A DNA stretch of 64,000 nt from CBDCVO01 sp965223085 (GTDB taxonomy: Bacteria; Pseudomonadota; Gammaproteobacteria; Ga0077536). A program made the position numbers and the translations under genes. The notes below the pieces were generated by a model. The model worked only from the letters and a program-made list of their open reading frames with translations. It did no database searches and was not told the origin of the DNA. Shown here piece after piece: positions 44,107 through 52,625 of the stretch. Numbering within the stretch: position 1 is the first letter of the stretch; each line of letters starts with the position of its first letter. The stretch covers positions 3,348,001 to 3,412,000 of the forward strand of contig OZ244981.1 in NCBI GenBank assembly GCA_965223085.1, in the 5' to 3' direction.

Positions 44107-44919
44107 ATGGCCGTTGTGGCTGCATTTCTGATCCCAGGATCGCCGTTGCCTTATGTCGCGCGTGACAACCCACCCTGGGCGGCACTGGCGGCCGCGATGG
44201 AAGCAGCGGGCACCTCCTTGGCTGCTCTCGAACCTGACACCATTGCGATTTATTCAACCCAATGGATGGCGGTGTTAGATCAACTCTGGCAAGTGCGGGC
44301 GCATGTGAGCGGCGTGCATGTCGATGAGAATTGGCACGAGTACGGTGATTTGCCTTTTGACATGCGTATCGACGTCGAACTGACAACGGCTGCAATAGCG
44401 CGTACCCAGGAATTCAAAATTCGCTCTAAGGGCGTGGACTTCGACGGCTTTCCCATCGATACCGGCAGCATTGTGGCGGCGAATTTTCTCAATCCTGACA
44501 AGCGGGCGCACCTATTAATCACTGCGAATAATCTTTATCACGACTGGGACATTACCCATGCGCTCGGGCGCGTCGTTGCCGAAGAGGCGCAGCGCCTCGA
44601 CCGTCGCGTCGCTATCGTCGGTGTCGGTGGTTTGTCGGGCTCGTATTTTCGCGGTGTCATCGAGCCGCGCACCGATCACATCGCCACGCGTGAGGACGAC
44701 GACTGGAACCGCCGCATAGTAGAGCTCATGACCCACGGAGATGTCGGCGAGCTGCAGCGTATCTGCCCGGAATACATCGCCGCGACGCGGGCGGATATGG
44801 GCTTTAAACACTTCGGCTTCATTCTCGGTGCCCTGAACGATGCCTTCGCTGGTGCGACTGTGCACGGCTATGGGCCGCTCTACGGCGCCGGCGGTGCCGT
44901 GGTCGAATTCAAACTGTAG
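44107..44919 (+). CDS. amnA: 2-aminophenol 1,6-dioxygenase-like protein, alpha subunit
   Basis: A 270-aa LigB-fold protein that pairs with the catalytic subunit encoded 91 bases upstream. It starts MAVVAAFLIPGSPLPYVARD, and AxLIPGxPLPxL is typical of the alpha subunit; length equals AmnA (271 aa). The iron-binding His positions of the beta chain are replaced (Ser/Pro in GSPLP, Thr-Gln-Trp in STQWM), so it is structural. The ATG at 44107 has a strong AGGGAGG ribosome site. Together they form an alpha2-beta2 ring-cleaving enzyme in known systems. The pair is oriented opposite to the surrounding pga genes and is followed by a TonB receptor. Confidence 0.86.
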   Translation: MAVVAAFLIPGSPLPYVARDNPPWAALAAAMEAAGTSLAALEPDTIAIYSTQWMAVLDQLWQVRAHVSGVHVDENWHEYGDLPFDMRIDVELTTAAIARTQEFKIRSKGVDFDGFPIDTGSIVAANFLNPDKRAHLLITANNLYHDWDITHALGRVVAEEAQRLDRRVAIVGVGGLSGSYFRGVIEPRTDHIATREDDDWNRRIVELMTHGDVGELQRICPEYIAATRADMGFKHFGFILGALNDAFAGATVHGYGPLYGAGGAVVEFKL

Positions 44920-45303
44920 GCGACCGGTCTGCATCGCGCGAGTGCGCAGGCGGGAGAACGCCCGAGGCGTAGCTGCGCAGTCGGTTGTAAGGTGCACGGG
45001 CGCGCCGCTGCGGGTGCGCGCGAGTTGTTGGCGGTCCTCGTGCACTATCGGGGTCAGGCACTGTCGCGCGATCGGTACATCGGGCTGCTACCACGATTTC
45101 GATGGTCCCCGGCATCATAGTTCGTTGTGTTTCTACAACATATTACTCGATCGTGTTGCTATTTAGTTATTTGGAAGCTAAAGTTCGCGCACAAAATGCA
45201 CCTAACTATAGACGTAAATTTCTTTAGCGGAGAACTCGTCTGGTGCTTATGGCTTGGGGCGAACCGCCCGCGCAATGATCGAACTGTCTAGAGGGGAAAG
45301 CTC
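44920..45303. other. intergenic region before the TonB receptor
   Basis: About 380 bases. The first 200 are GC-rich with no supportable gene. The last 150 are AT-richer and probably hold the receptor promoter, ending with the ribosome site GAGGGG ahead of ATG 45304. No riboswitch fold or known operator was recognised. Confidence 0.45.
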
Positions 45304-47772
45304 ATGATACAGCGAGGTAAATTTACGCCACTGCGGCACGCCTCGGCCCGGGCGGCCGTCACCGCTGCCGGTTTAATGCTGGTCTCGGGTGTTTCCGCCC
45401 AAGTGCTCGAGGAAGTCGTCGTCACCGCGCAGAAGCGCGAGCAGGGCGTGCAAGACGTCGGCATCGCGATCACGGCCTTCAGCGGCGATCAAATCAAGGC
45501 GCTGGGCGTGGAACAGAGTTTTGATATCGCGACGTTCTCGCCCGGTGTACACATCAGCGGCAATTTGGCCGGGCAAAACACCCAGTTCTCAATGCGCGGC
45601 GTGACCCAGAACGATTTTAACGATGTCGTCGAGGCGCCGAACGCCGTGTACTTGGATGAGGGCTATTTTGCCATCGCGCAAGCGCAGACGTTCGCCGTGT
45701 TCGACATCGAGCGCGTCGAGATCCTCAAAGGGCCGCAAGGGACGTTGTTTGGCCGCAATGCGACTGGCGGTTTAGTGCAATACGTCTCGCGCAAACCGAG
45801 CCTCGAGGTCGTCGAAGGTTTTGCAGACTTTACTTACGGCGTGTTTGATTCCGAAGCCGATGCGGATCAATTTCGCGTCGAGGCCGCGGTCGGCGGACCC
45901 TTGAGCCTGAATTTCGGGGCCCGGGTTGCGGTGATGTATAACCAGCACGATGGCTACCTCGAGAATCGATATCCGCAAGCTGCGGTGGGCGGCGCCACGT
46001 TCGGTCTCTCGCCAGGCAATTCGCCCGGTGCCGGCGCCGGTGCCGATCTGGGCGACGACGATACCATCGCTACCCGTGCGACGTTTTTGTTCGAACCGAA
46101 TGATGCGCTGCGCGTTACCGCCTCGTTGAATTACGCCAAGAGTGATGTCGCGACCGGACCTTATCAGAGCAAACCGACCATTGGTGTGTTCAACGGCGAT
46201 CCCCGTATCGGCGCAGGCGAATTGGTCAACGTCATCAATACCCCGGCGGGTGAGACGCGTGAGAGCATCATTCAAGGGACCGCCGTCGACGGCGGCTCAG
46301 ATCAAGCGGATACCGGGGTATTTACGAATATCGCGCCGCGCGCGCTGCCGGGCGGTGATTTTTTCGGCTATAAGGATCCAGACGGCGATGATTTTACCTT
46401 CTCCGGTGATTTCGCCTTCGAAGATCAAGGCGAGACCGAGACCTGGGGTGTTAACGGTCGCGTTGAATGGGAGTTTGCAGGCGGCTTGAAGCTTACGTCG
46501 GTAACCGACTTCAAGGATTATCAAAAACTGCTGTTCATCGACGTCGATTCGGCACCCGTGAATCAACTCGCAAACTATGCCGGGGTCGATGCGACGAGCT
46601 TTACCCAAGAACTGCGCTTAAACGGCGAGAGCGATCGCACGCGTTGGGTCTTGGGTTTGTATTATCTCAATATCGATACCGACGCTGACAACGGTCTGAA
46701 AGCGCCGGCCAATAGTCTGCCAGTGGTATTTGGCGGCCTACCGGCCAGTGGTGCCGATATCGCGGTGGATGCCAAGCTCGAGACGGATTCCTATTCGATC
46801 TTTGGCCAGCTCGAATACGATGTCACCGAACAGGTGACGTTGATCGGTGGCTTGCGGATTATTCAAGAAGAAAAAGACTACGAGATGGCACAAAATCTAT
46901 ATGTTTCTAATAGTCCTAATAAAGTCCATCAAGGCGTGCCGTTTGCTGCCTTAAACGCGTTTAAAACCAGCAGCTCCGATACCTTGTGGGCCGGCAAAGT
47001 CCAGCTCGACTATCATGCCACGGATGATATTTTGCTCTACGCGGGCGTGAATCGCGGCGTGAAAGCGGGCAGTTTTAATGCGCCGTTGGCTGGGACGTTT
47101 TTCGCGTTGCCGAACGGTAACGGCGATATTCCTTATGATGAAGAAGTGCTAGTCAGCTACGAAGGCGGTTTTAAGTATACCTTGCCTAGCGGGCATACGC
47201 GTTTCAATGGTAATGCGTTCTATTACGATTATTCCGACTACCAAGCGTTTTTATTCACCGGCGTCGGCGGTGTCGTGATCAACCGCGATGCAGATAACGT
47301 CGGTTTCGAATTGGAATTGCAAACATCGCCGTTTGAGGGATTCGATGCGCTGTTAAGCACAGCGTGGTTTGACGCGACTGTGGAAGACGTACCCTTACGG
47401 GTGGGTTCTAGCATCACTCGAGATGTCGATCCCACTTATGCACCGGAATTTCAGTTCACCGCATTGGCGCGCTACGAGTGGCCGATGTTTAACGGTATGA
47501 TGCACGTAACTGGTGATCTGAGTTATTCGGACGAGTACTTCTATAACCTCCGCAACTTCGACGCCGATAAGTTCGATGATTATGTGATGGTGAATCTTGG
47601 CCTCGGGTGGGCGAGTACGGATGGGCATTGGAGTGCGAAGTTTCGCGTCAACAACGTCACGGACGAACGCGCCGGTATTCAGGGCTTCGATCTCGCCACC
47701 TTATGCGGCTGCAATGAAGTATCATTCCGGCCCCCGCGTTGGTACGGTTTTACCCTCGGCTATACGTTCTAG
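45304..47772 (+). CDS. TonB-dependent outer-membrane receptor
   Basis: An 822-aa gated porin that imports a ligand using TonB energy. It has a signal peptide (to about residue 32, VSGVSAQ), a TonB box EEVVVTAQKR at about 36-45, a plug domain (QDVGIAITAFSGDQIKALGV, VYLDEGYFAIAQ, FDIERVEILKGPQGTLFGRNATGG) and a beta-barrel closing with the terminal aromatic WYGFTLGYTF. The plug style (QKREQxVQDVGIAITAFS) is that of receptors common in marine and soil gammaproteobacteria that degrade aromatics or other hydrophobic compounds; the ligand is unknown. Placed behind amnBA on the same strand, it may import their substrate. It converges with pgaB. Confidence 0.95.
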   Translation: MIQRGKFTPLRHASARAAVTAAGLMLVSGVSAQVLEEVVVTAQKREQGVQDVGIAITAFSGDQIKALGVEQSFDIATFSPGVHISGNLAGQNTQFSMRGVTQNDFNDVVEAPNAVYLDEGYFAIAQAQTFAVFDIERVEILKGPQGTLFGRNATGGLVQYVSRKPSLEVVEGFADFTYGVFDSEADADQFRVEAAVGGPLSLNFGARVAVMYNQHDGYLENRYPQAAVGGATFGLSPGNSPGAGAGADLGDDDTIATRATFLFEPNDALRVTASLNYAKSDVATGPYQSKPTIGVFNGDPRIGAGELVNVINTPAGETRESIIQGTAVDGGSDQADTGVFTNIAPRALPGGDFFGYKDPDGDDFTFSGDFAFEDQGETETWGVNGRVEWEFAGGLKLTSVTDFKDYQKLLFIDVDSAPVNQLANYAGVDATSFTQELRLNGESDRTRWVLGLYYLNIDTDADNGLKAPANSLPVVFGGLPASGADIAVDAKLETDSYSIFGQLEYDVTEQVTLIGGLRIIQEEKDYEMAQNLYVSNSPNKVHQGVPFAALNAFKTSSSDTLWAGKVQLDYHATDDILLYAGVNRGVKAGSFNAPLAGTFFALPNGNGDIPYDEEVLVSYEGGFKYTLPSGHTRFNGNAFYYDYSDYQAFLFTGVGGVVINRDADNVGFELELQTSPFEGFDALLSTAWFDATVEDVPLRVGSSITRDVDPTYAPEFQFTALARYEWPMFNGMMHVTGDLSYSDEYFYNLRNFDADKFDDYVMVNLGLGWASTDGHWSAKFRVNNVTDERAGIQGFDLATLCGCNEVSFRPPRWYGFTLGYTF

Positions 47773-47821
47773 CCCGTATAGGCATCCGCTACTTCACGGC
47801 TCATCGGCGTGCGTGCTGCGA

Positions 47822-47857
47822 GCCCGGATATTGCCTGAGGACCGCGGCTGCTAGGGA
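47822..47857. repeat. dispersed GGATAT-GC-GAGGACC element, copy B
   Basis: A 36-base sequence beginning GCCCGGATATTGCCTGAGGA, matching copy A (40931) at 31 of 36 positions in the same orientation. It lies between the ends of the TonB receptor gene and pgaB; the pgaB stop codon (47851-47853) is inside it. Copies A and B bracket pgaD, pgaC, amnB, amnA and the receptor. Confidence 0.65.
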
Positions 47858-49836
47858 CGTAATAAGGGCGAGAATACCGAGCCGTCGACGTCGAGCGGAT
47901 AGAAATCGCTGCGTGAAAACACGGCGCGAAAGGCGGGCATGCTGGGATGCCCATCGATATAGTTATCGGGGTAGTAAGCAAAGTGGCGCACGCCATTATG
48001 GCGCAAAGTCTCGAACTGCTCGCGTAACGCCGGCAGTGGCACGGCCTGTTGCGTACGCCAGTCGATCGTCTGTAGTTGGAAGACCACGCGCTGCAGCGCA
48101 TCGGGGTGTTGCTTGGCGGCGGCGATCAATTCGCTTAGCCATCGGTTGGGCTCTGCGGCTTGTTCCATATAAGGCATGGCCATAATGATGGGATGGTCGT
48201 AAGCGGCAAGAAATGCCGGCAGATTTTGTGCGAACCACGCTTCGGCTTGCGGGTTTAGCACGGTACGGGCGAACAAACTGCGCGCTGTTTTCAGGCGCGG
48301 GTTACGATGGCGAACGACCGCTGCCAGTTCTCGAGTGAACGCGATCAGCGCTTGGGTTTTGAAACGCGTCCAGCGTGCAAAAGCGTCCTCGGACACACGA
48401 ATTTCCGCTATCGATCCGGGAAACCCGGCAGCGGCATAGGCGGCGCGGGCGGCGGCGCTGTCGTCTTCATAGTCACCGAGCACGCCGTCGTCGTGAAAAA
48501 GTAAGCCTTCGATGCGACCGCCATAGATGGCGAGATCAGCGTAGATGTCGCGGATCAATTCGCGCGCACGCGGCGCGAATATCGACCACCGACGCGGGCC
48601 GGCAGATCCTTGTTGCTCGCTCGTGGCGCTGACGTTTAAACCTTGATTCGCGACTGCGTCGGGCAACGAGAAGGCAGAAATAGGTAACCACGCGTACACG
48701 CTTACATTTGCGCGTGTCGCCAACTGCCAGGCGACACGGTTGTAGAGATCAGCGCGCATCGGTAGGTGTCGATTCGGAAAATACAACGCATCGGCGTTAT
48801 CGTCGCCGTCCGGATCGGCATAAGCCTGCAGAAACACGGTATTGATCTCTAGCGCTTTGATGCGGTCGAGCAGCTGGCTTAAGTTACGATTTTGCTGCGC
48901 CGTATCCGCATCGTGCAAATAGTCCATATCGACTTGCGCGATGCGCAGTTTTTCTGTCGGCGTTTGCTCTCGTCGTAAGCCCGCCATGACGTTCGCCAGC
49001 GGCGGATTTGAATGAATTAGAAAACGATGAATAAAGTCGGGATCACCGTCGTCGCGCGGATCGTCTAGGGTTAGTGATACGGCCATGCCCAGCGACTTCG
49101 CGATCTCGACTGTGGTGCGGCTGTGCTCGCCGTAGGGCCACGCCATAGTCGTCGGCGCGGGTAGGCCGTGGCGTATGAATACCTCGATATTCTTTTTGAG
49201 GTCCTTGACGATGCGTTGCCGATAGTCGGCCGCGGTTTCGTACCGTTTTGCATCGGCCTCATAAATGCGCGCGGTCGCGGCCGGTAGCTCGTTACCGAAG
49301 GGATTCCCGCGCACACCACGGTGCAAATCATAAGAGTGCGATGCAAATTCGATCAACCCCGATGCTTGCATTTCGCGGATCTGCTCCCAACTTAGAAAAT
49401 CTGTACGCGGTCGCGGCGTTTTTCCATAGGGGACTTGTTGGTCGGGTCCATATTCGAGCCACGACCCGACCAGCGCAACGACCGCTGGGTAGTTGAATAG
49501 TTTTAGCAGGGGATACACTTTGGTGTAGGCACTTAAATAGCCGTCATCGAACGTCAGTAAGACCGGTTTATCGGGCAGTGTCTGCCGGCCTGCGCGAGCA
49601 GCGCGAATAGCGGCAACGGTTACGGGGTGGTAGCCGTGCGCTTTGAGCCAATTAAAATGCTGTATGAGACGGTCGGTCGATATCGCGAGCTGATCGGTAT
49701 CGATGACGTCCTGCACGACGTCACGAACGTCGTGGTAACACAAGCTGTAGACCACCGGGTCCGTGTTCGCCGCGGCACAAGTGAAGCACCAATTCAAGCA
49801 TAGGAGGGCAGCAGCGATGGTGATCGTGCGGTTCAA
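47851..49836 (-). CDS. pgaB: poly-beta-1,6-N-acetyl-D-glucosamine N-deacetylase PgaB
   Basis: A 661-aa periplasmic two-domain enzyme. After an export signal (MNRTITIAAALLCLNWCFTC, with a weak lipobox), a NodB-type deacetylase domain (about 28-280) carries the metal and catalytic motifs LTFDDGY (D97, D98) and ASHSYDLH (H167, H172). The C-terminal half (about 300-655; QVDMDYLHDADTAQQNRN, NTVFLQAYADPDGDDNAD, WLPISAF, LFHDDGVLGDYED) is the glycosyl hydrolase 153 domain that binds and cuts the polymer. Partial deacetylation is needed for PNAG export. Its ATG overlaps the pgaA stop by four bases. In other operons pgaC follows; here the gene ends at a repeat element and an inserted cassette. Confidence 0.96.
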   Translation of the reverse strand: MNRTITIAAALLCLNWCFTCAAANTDPVVYSLCYHDVRDVVQDVIDTDQLAISTDRLIQHFNWLKAHGYHPVTVAAIRAARAGRQTLPDKPVLLTFDDGYLSAYTKVYPLLKLFNYPAVVALVGSWLEYGPDQQVPYGKTPRPRTDFLSWEQIREMQASGLIEFASHSYDLHRGVRGNPFGNELPAATARIYEADAKRYETAADYRQRIVKDLKKNIEVFIRHGLPAPTTMAWPYGEHSRTTVEIAKSLGMAVSLTLDDPRDDGDPDFIHRFLIHSNPPLANVMAGLRREQTPTEKLRIAQVDMDYLHDADTAQQNRNLSQLLDRIKALEINTVFLQAYADPDGDDNADALYFPNRHLPMRADLYNRVAWQLATRANVSVYAWLPISAFSLPDAVANQGLNVSATSEQQGSAGPRRWSIFAPRARELIRDIYADLAIYGGRIEGLLFHDDGVLGDYEDDSAAARAAYAAAGFPGSIAEIRVSEDAFARWTRFKTQALIAFTRELAAVVRHRNPRLKTARSLFARTVLNPQAEAWFAQNLPAFLAAYDHPIIMAMPYMEQAAEPNRWLSELIAAAKQHPDALQRVVFQLQTIDWRTQQAVPLPALREQFETLRHNGVRHFAYYPDNYIDGHPSMPAFRAVFSRSDFYPLDVDGSVFSPLLRP

Positions 49837-52289
49837 AACAACACTCCTAGACCACCATAGACGGCGGTTTCAAACTCGGCGTTACCGTCATAAACGCGGC
49901 GCGCCCGGCGGATCCCGTAATGTAAGCGGCAGCCGTCGCTGAATTTCCAATCGTGTTCGTAGACGATCGACCAAGTGTGGCCGATGTCGAAGTGGCGTTG
50001 GTCGTAGAATCCCGCACCCAGTATCAGACGGTGATCGAAGCGGCGTTCGTAGCGTCGGTACAATCGCCAGCTATTGATCATCACACCGCCGAACGCCACG
50101 TCGTGTTCCGGGTTGTAATAGATCCGGTTGCGCGCGCTATTGTGCGAAGTATAGGCCTCGATCACGCCAGTCATTTTGTATTTTGGTCGATTAATCAAGC
50201 GCCGTTGGAAGTCGCCGAACAGGCTGTGGCGCTCGTTGCCGTCGTCAAAATCAACATAGCTGTAGCGCACCCTCGCGGCTTGCGATTCGTGCCAGCGATA
50301 AGCGCCGCGCACGAATACACGATGACCGTTTACGCCCTGGCGTTGACCTCGCAACGGGACCTCCGGGGTGCTGATTTCGAAGCCCCCGCCGAGTTGCCAG
50401 TAATCGTCGATAAACCAATCGAGCGTGGCGCTAACACCGAGATCTTGGTGGTCTCCGGCGCCATCGAGGAGTTCTACGCTCGCGCGTATCTGCGGATCTG
50501 GACGGCGATATTCGACCCCGAACCCAAGGCGGTGTTTTGAACCGTCGCCTTCGGGAAACGTCGCACGACCATACAGATGGTGCAGATAAGCGCGATAGTT
50601 ATAGCTGATGGGTTGCGAGTACAACCAGGTCTCGACGTCCGTGTAGTCACTGCCACGCTCCGTGCCACCTGAGGACTCGCCAATGGTAAATTTACTCACC
50701 AACTCGCGGCGATTGTGTAGTTCCCAGCGCCGCTTGAGTTTTTGCACATGTTTGTTTTCCGGTAACCGCGTACCTAGGTCTTGCACGTTGAATTCGGTAT
50801 GGCGAAAGCGGTAAATATCGAGGCTGGTATGGGTGCGTCCGAGCTGTGCGGAAGCAAATTCGGGTTCTAGATATAACGCCGCTTGAAATTCCGTGATCGC
50901 TGCACGCGGCCAACCGCGCCAGCGGTAGACGTTGGCGCGCGATCCCCACAGCGCGGTGTTCAAGGGTGCGGCATCGATGAGGGCATCAAAGCTCTGTTCT
51001 GCATAGGCTAAGTCATCACCGAACGCGCGTGCCATAATTGCTTCGGCGTGCGCACTCAAGCGGCGCTCGTTCGGCTTGTAGTACTTGCGATTAGCGCTGA
51101 TGTGCCACGGTGCTTCAGAAGCGGCGAGTTCGTCGATAAGCGCATAGGCGTCGTCGAACTGCTCGGTTTCGAGGGTCGCGTAGTACAGGCCGCGTCGTGC
51201 TTCGAAGTGCTCCGGATCGGTCGCGAGCACCCGCCGATAGAGGGTCGCGGCTTCTTCGGGTCGTTCGGTGGTCAAATACGCGGTCGCTGCGGCAAGTAGC
51301 GCGTAGTTGGGGAGCTCGAGATTATGCTCGCTTAAGCGCGCATAGATCGCCAAAACCTCAGCGTGACGGCCGCGTTTGCTCAGCGCGACCATGCGATCGA
51401 GCAATAATTGCCGCGACAACGCCGCGGGTAGATTAGCGAATGAAGTCTCCACAGACTCGATTGCGTCCATGCGAGCTAAAGCCGCATCGGTTTCCTCGAA
51501 GCGGTGCTTTTCGGAGATCGGCGGGATATCTGCCCAACGCACCCGCAAGGCCGCCGCATGTGCTGCGATGCGCTCGCGCTCGGCCGTTGTCACGAGGTCT
51601 GCGCGTTGGTCGATAAACGCGAGTGCTTGATCCGGTGCGCCTAGCTCGGCACTTAAAAGAATGCGCTGGCGCAAGGCCTCACGGTGCCCGGGATCGATCG
51701 CCAGAATGCGGAGATACACATCGAGTGCTGCAAATAGTTGACCGCGACGACGGTGCAGGTAAGCGCGCACGGAGAGCACCGCGGGGGTGTTTTGTGCCGC
51801 CGCCTCGACGCCGTCCAGGAGGGTTTCTGCACGCGCCATGTTGCCGGCATCAATATGGGCTAAGGCGAGGCCGAGTTCGTAATCCAATTCATGCGGTTGT
51901 CGTTGCCGCAGAACGCGGTAGAATTCGATCGCGCGCGGATAGTTTTTTTCGCTGCGCGCCGCTTGCGCAAAGGCACGCAGTGCGTAATCAGGAAAATCCG
52001 TTGTGCTAAGCGGCGGTATCGTCGCCACAGCCTCGGCATGGTGACCCGCCCAGCTCAATACCGTGGCGAGGTCAATTTGCACATCAATCCGCTGCGGCGC
52101 TTGGGCGTGAAGCGCGCGCAGATCCGCGAGGGCGGTGGTGTAGTCGCCCGCGCGGGCGCGTTCAACCGCGAGCCGATATTGCTCCTCGAGCGGCGCAGCC
52201 GCCAGCTTCGTGATGCACAAGAACCCCCACAGCACTAAGAGCAGATGGCGGGTGCGCGAGCGATGGATATTCTCAGCGAACAAATTCAT
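49833..52289 (-). CDS. pgaA: poly-GlcNAc outer-membrane export porin PgaA
   Basis: An 818-aa outer-membrane protein. The signal peptide is HLLLVLWGFLCITKLAAA, a periplasmic TPR domain (about 35-510: LRALHAQAPQRIDVQIDLATVLSWAG, ALWGSRANVYRWRGWPRAAITEF) follows, and a C-terminal 16-strand beta-barrel ends in FETAVYGGLGVLF. This is the PgaA layout: the TPR part handles partly deacetylated PNAG and the barrel exports it. ATG 52289 places the signal peptide correctly; the frame stays open to 52409, giving a 40-residue extension without export features. First gene of the pgaAB unit. Confidence 0.94.
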   Translation of the reverse strand: MNLFAENIHRSRTRHLLLVLWGFLCITKLAAAPLEEQYRLAVERARAGDYTTALADLRALHAQAPQRIDVQIDLATVLSWAGHHAEAVATIPPLSTTDFPDYALRAFAQAARSEKNYPRAIEFYRVLRQRQPHELDYELGLALAHIDAGNMARAETLLDGVEAAAQNTPAVLSVRAYLHRRRGQLFAALDVYLRILAIDPGHREALRQRILLSAELGAPDQALAFIDQRADLVTTAERERIAAHAAALRVRWADIPPISEKHRFEETDAALARMDAIESVETSFANLPAALSRQLLLDRMVALSKRGRHAEVLAIYARLSEHNLELPNYALLAAATAYLTTERPEEAATLYRRVLATDPEHFEARRGLYYATLETEQFDDAYALIDELAASEAPWHISANRKYYKPNERRLSAHAEAIMARAFGDDLAYAEQSFDALIDAAPLNTALWGSRANVYRWRGWPRAAITEFQAALYLEPEFASAQLGRTHTSLDIYRFRHTEFNVQDLGTRLPENKHVQKLKRRWELHNRRELVSKFTIGESSGGTERGSDYTDVETWLYSQPISYNYRAYLHHLYGRATFPEGDGSKHRLGFGVEYRRPDPQIRASVELLDGAGDHQDLGVSATLDWFIDDYWQLGGGFEISTPEVPLRGQRQGVNGHRVFVRGAYRWHESQAARVRYSYVDFDDGNERHSLFGDFQRRLINRPKYKMTGVIEAYTSHNSARNRIYYNPEHDVAFGGVMINSWRLYRRYERRFDHRLILGAGFYDQRHFDIGHTWSIVYEHDWKFSDGCRLHYGIRRARRVYDGNAEFETAVYGGLGVLF

Positions 52290-52625
52290 GAATTGGCTAG
52301 GTGCATACGATGAACCGCTACCCGTATTAGCGGCGCCTGTGATTTGTTGGTCGAGTGCCGGCGAGCATGACCGCCTCGAGCGAACCCCCAAGCCCATATA
52401 GTACGGCAATTTTATTGGGAAAATCCAACTAAATCACAGAGTTTAGTGGATATTGTAGAAAATTTTTAACCTCTGTGGCGGCCTGCCGGTGAGGCGTGAT
52501 TGAGTCTAATTAGGCGGGCCTTTTGCCCGCATCGGTCTGGCGTCGTCGCGCGTCGCGCCCCGGATCCCGAGGCGCGGCGCACACGCCAACGATTTGCCTC
52601 GTATCGAGGCCGCACAAAGGCGGAA
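52290..52625. other. pgaA upstream region
   Basis: About 340 bases between pgaA and the end of the monooxygenase gene. An AT-rich patch at 52405-52470 is the likely promoter area of pgaA, but no convincing -35/-10 pair could be assigned. No gene seen. Confidence 0.4.

Noticed and set aside
44515..45045. Antisense frame of 176 codons opposite amnA
   Set aside because: It mirrors amnA codons; no ribosome site or recognisable product.
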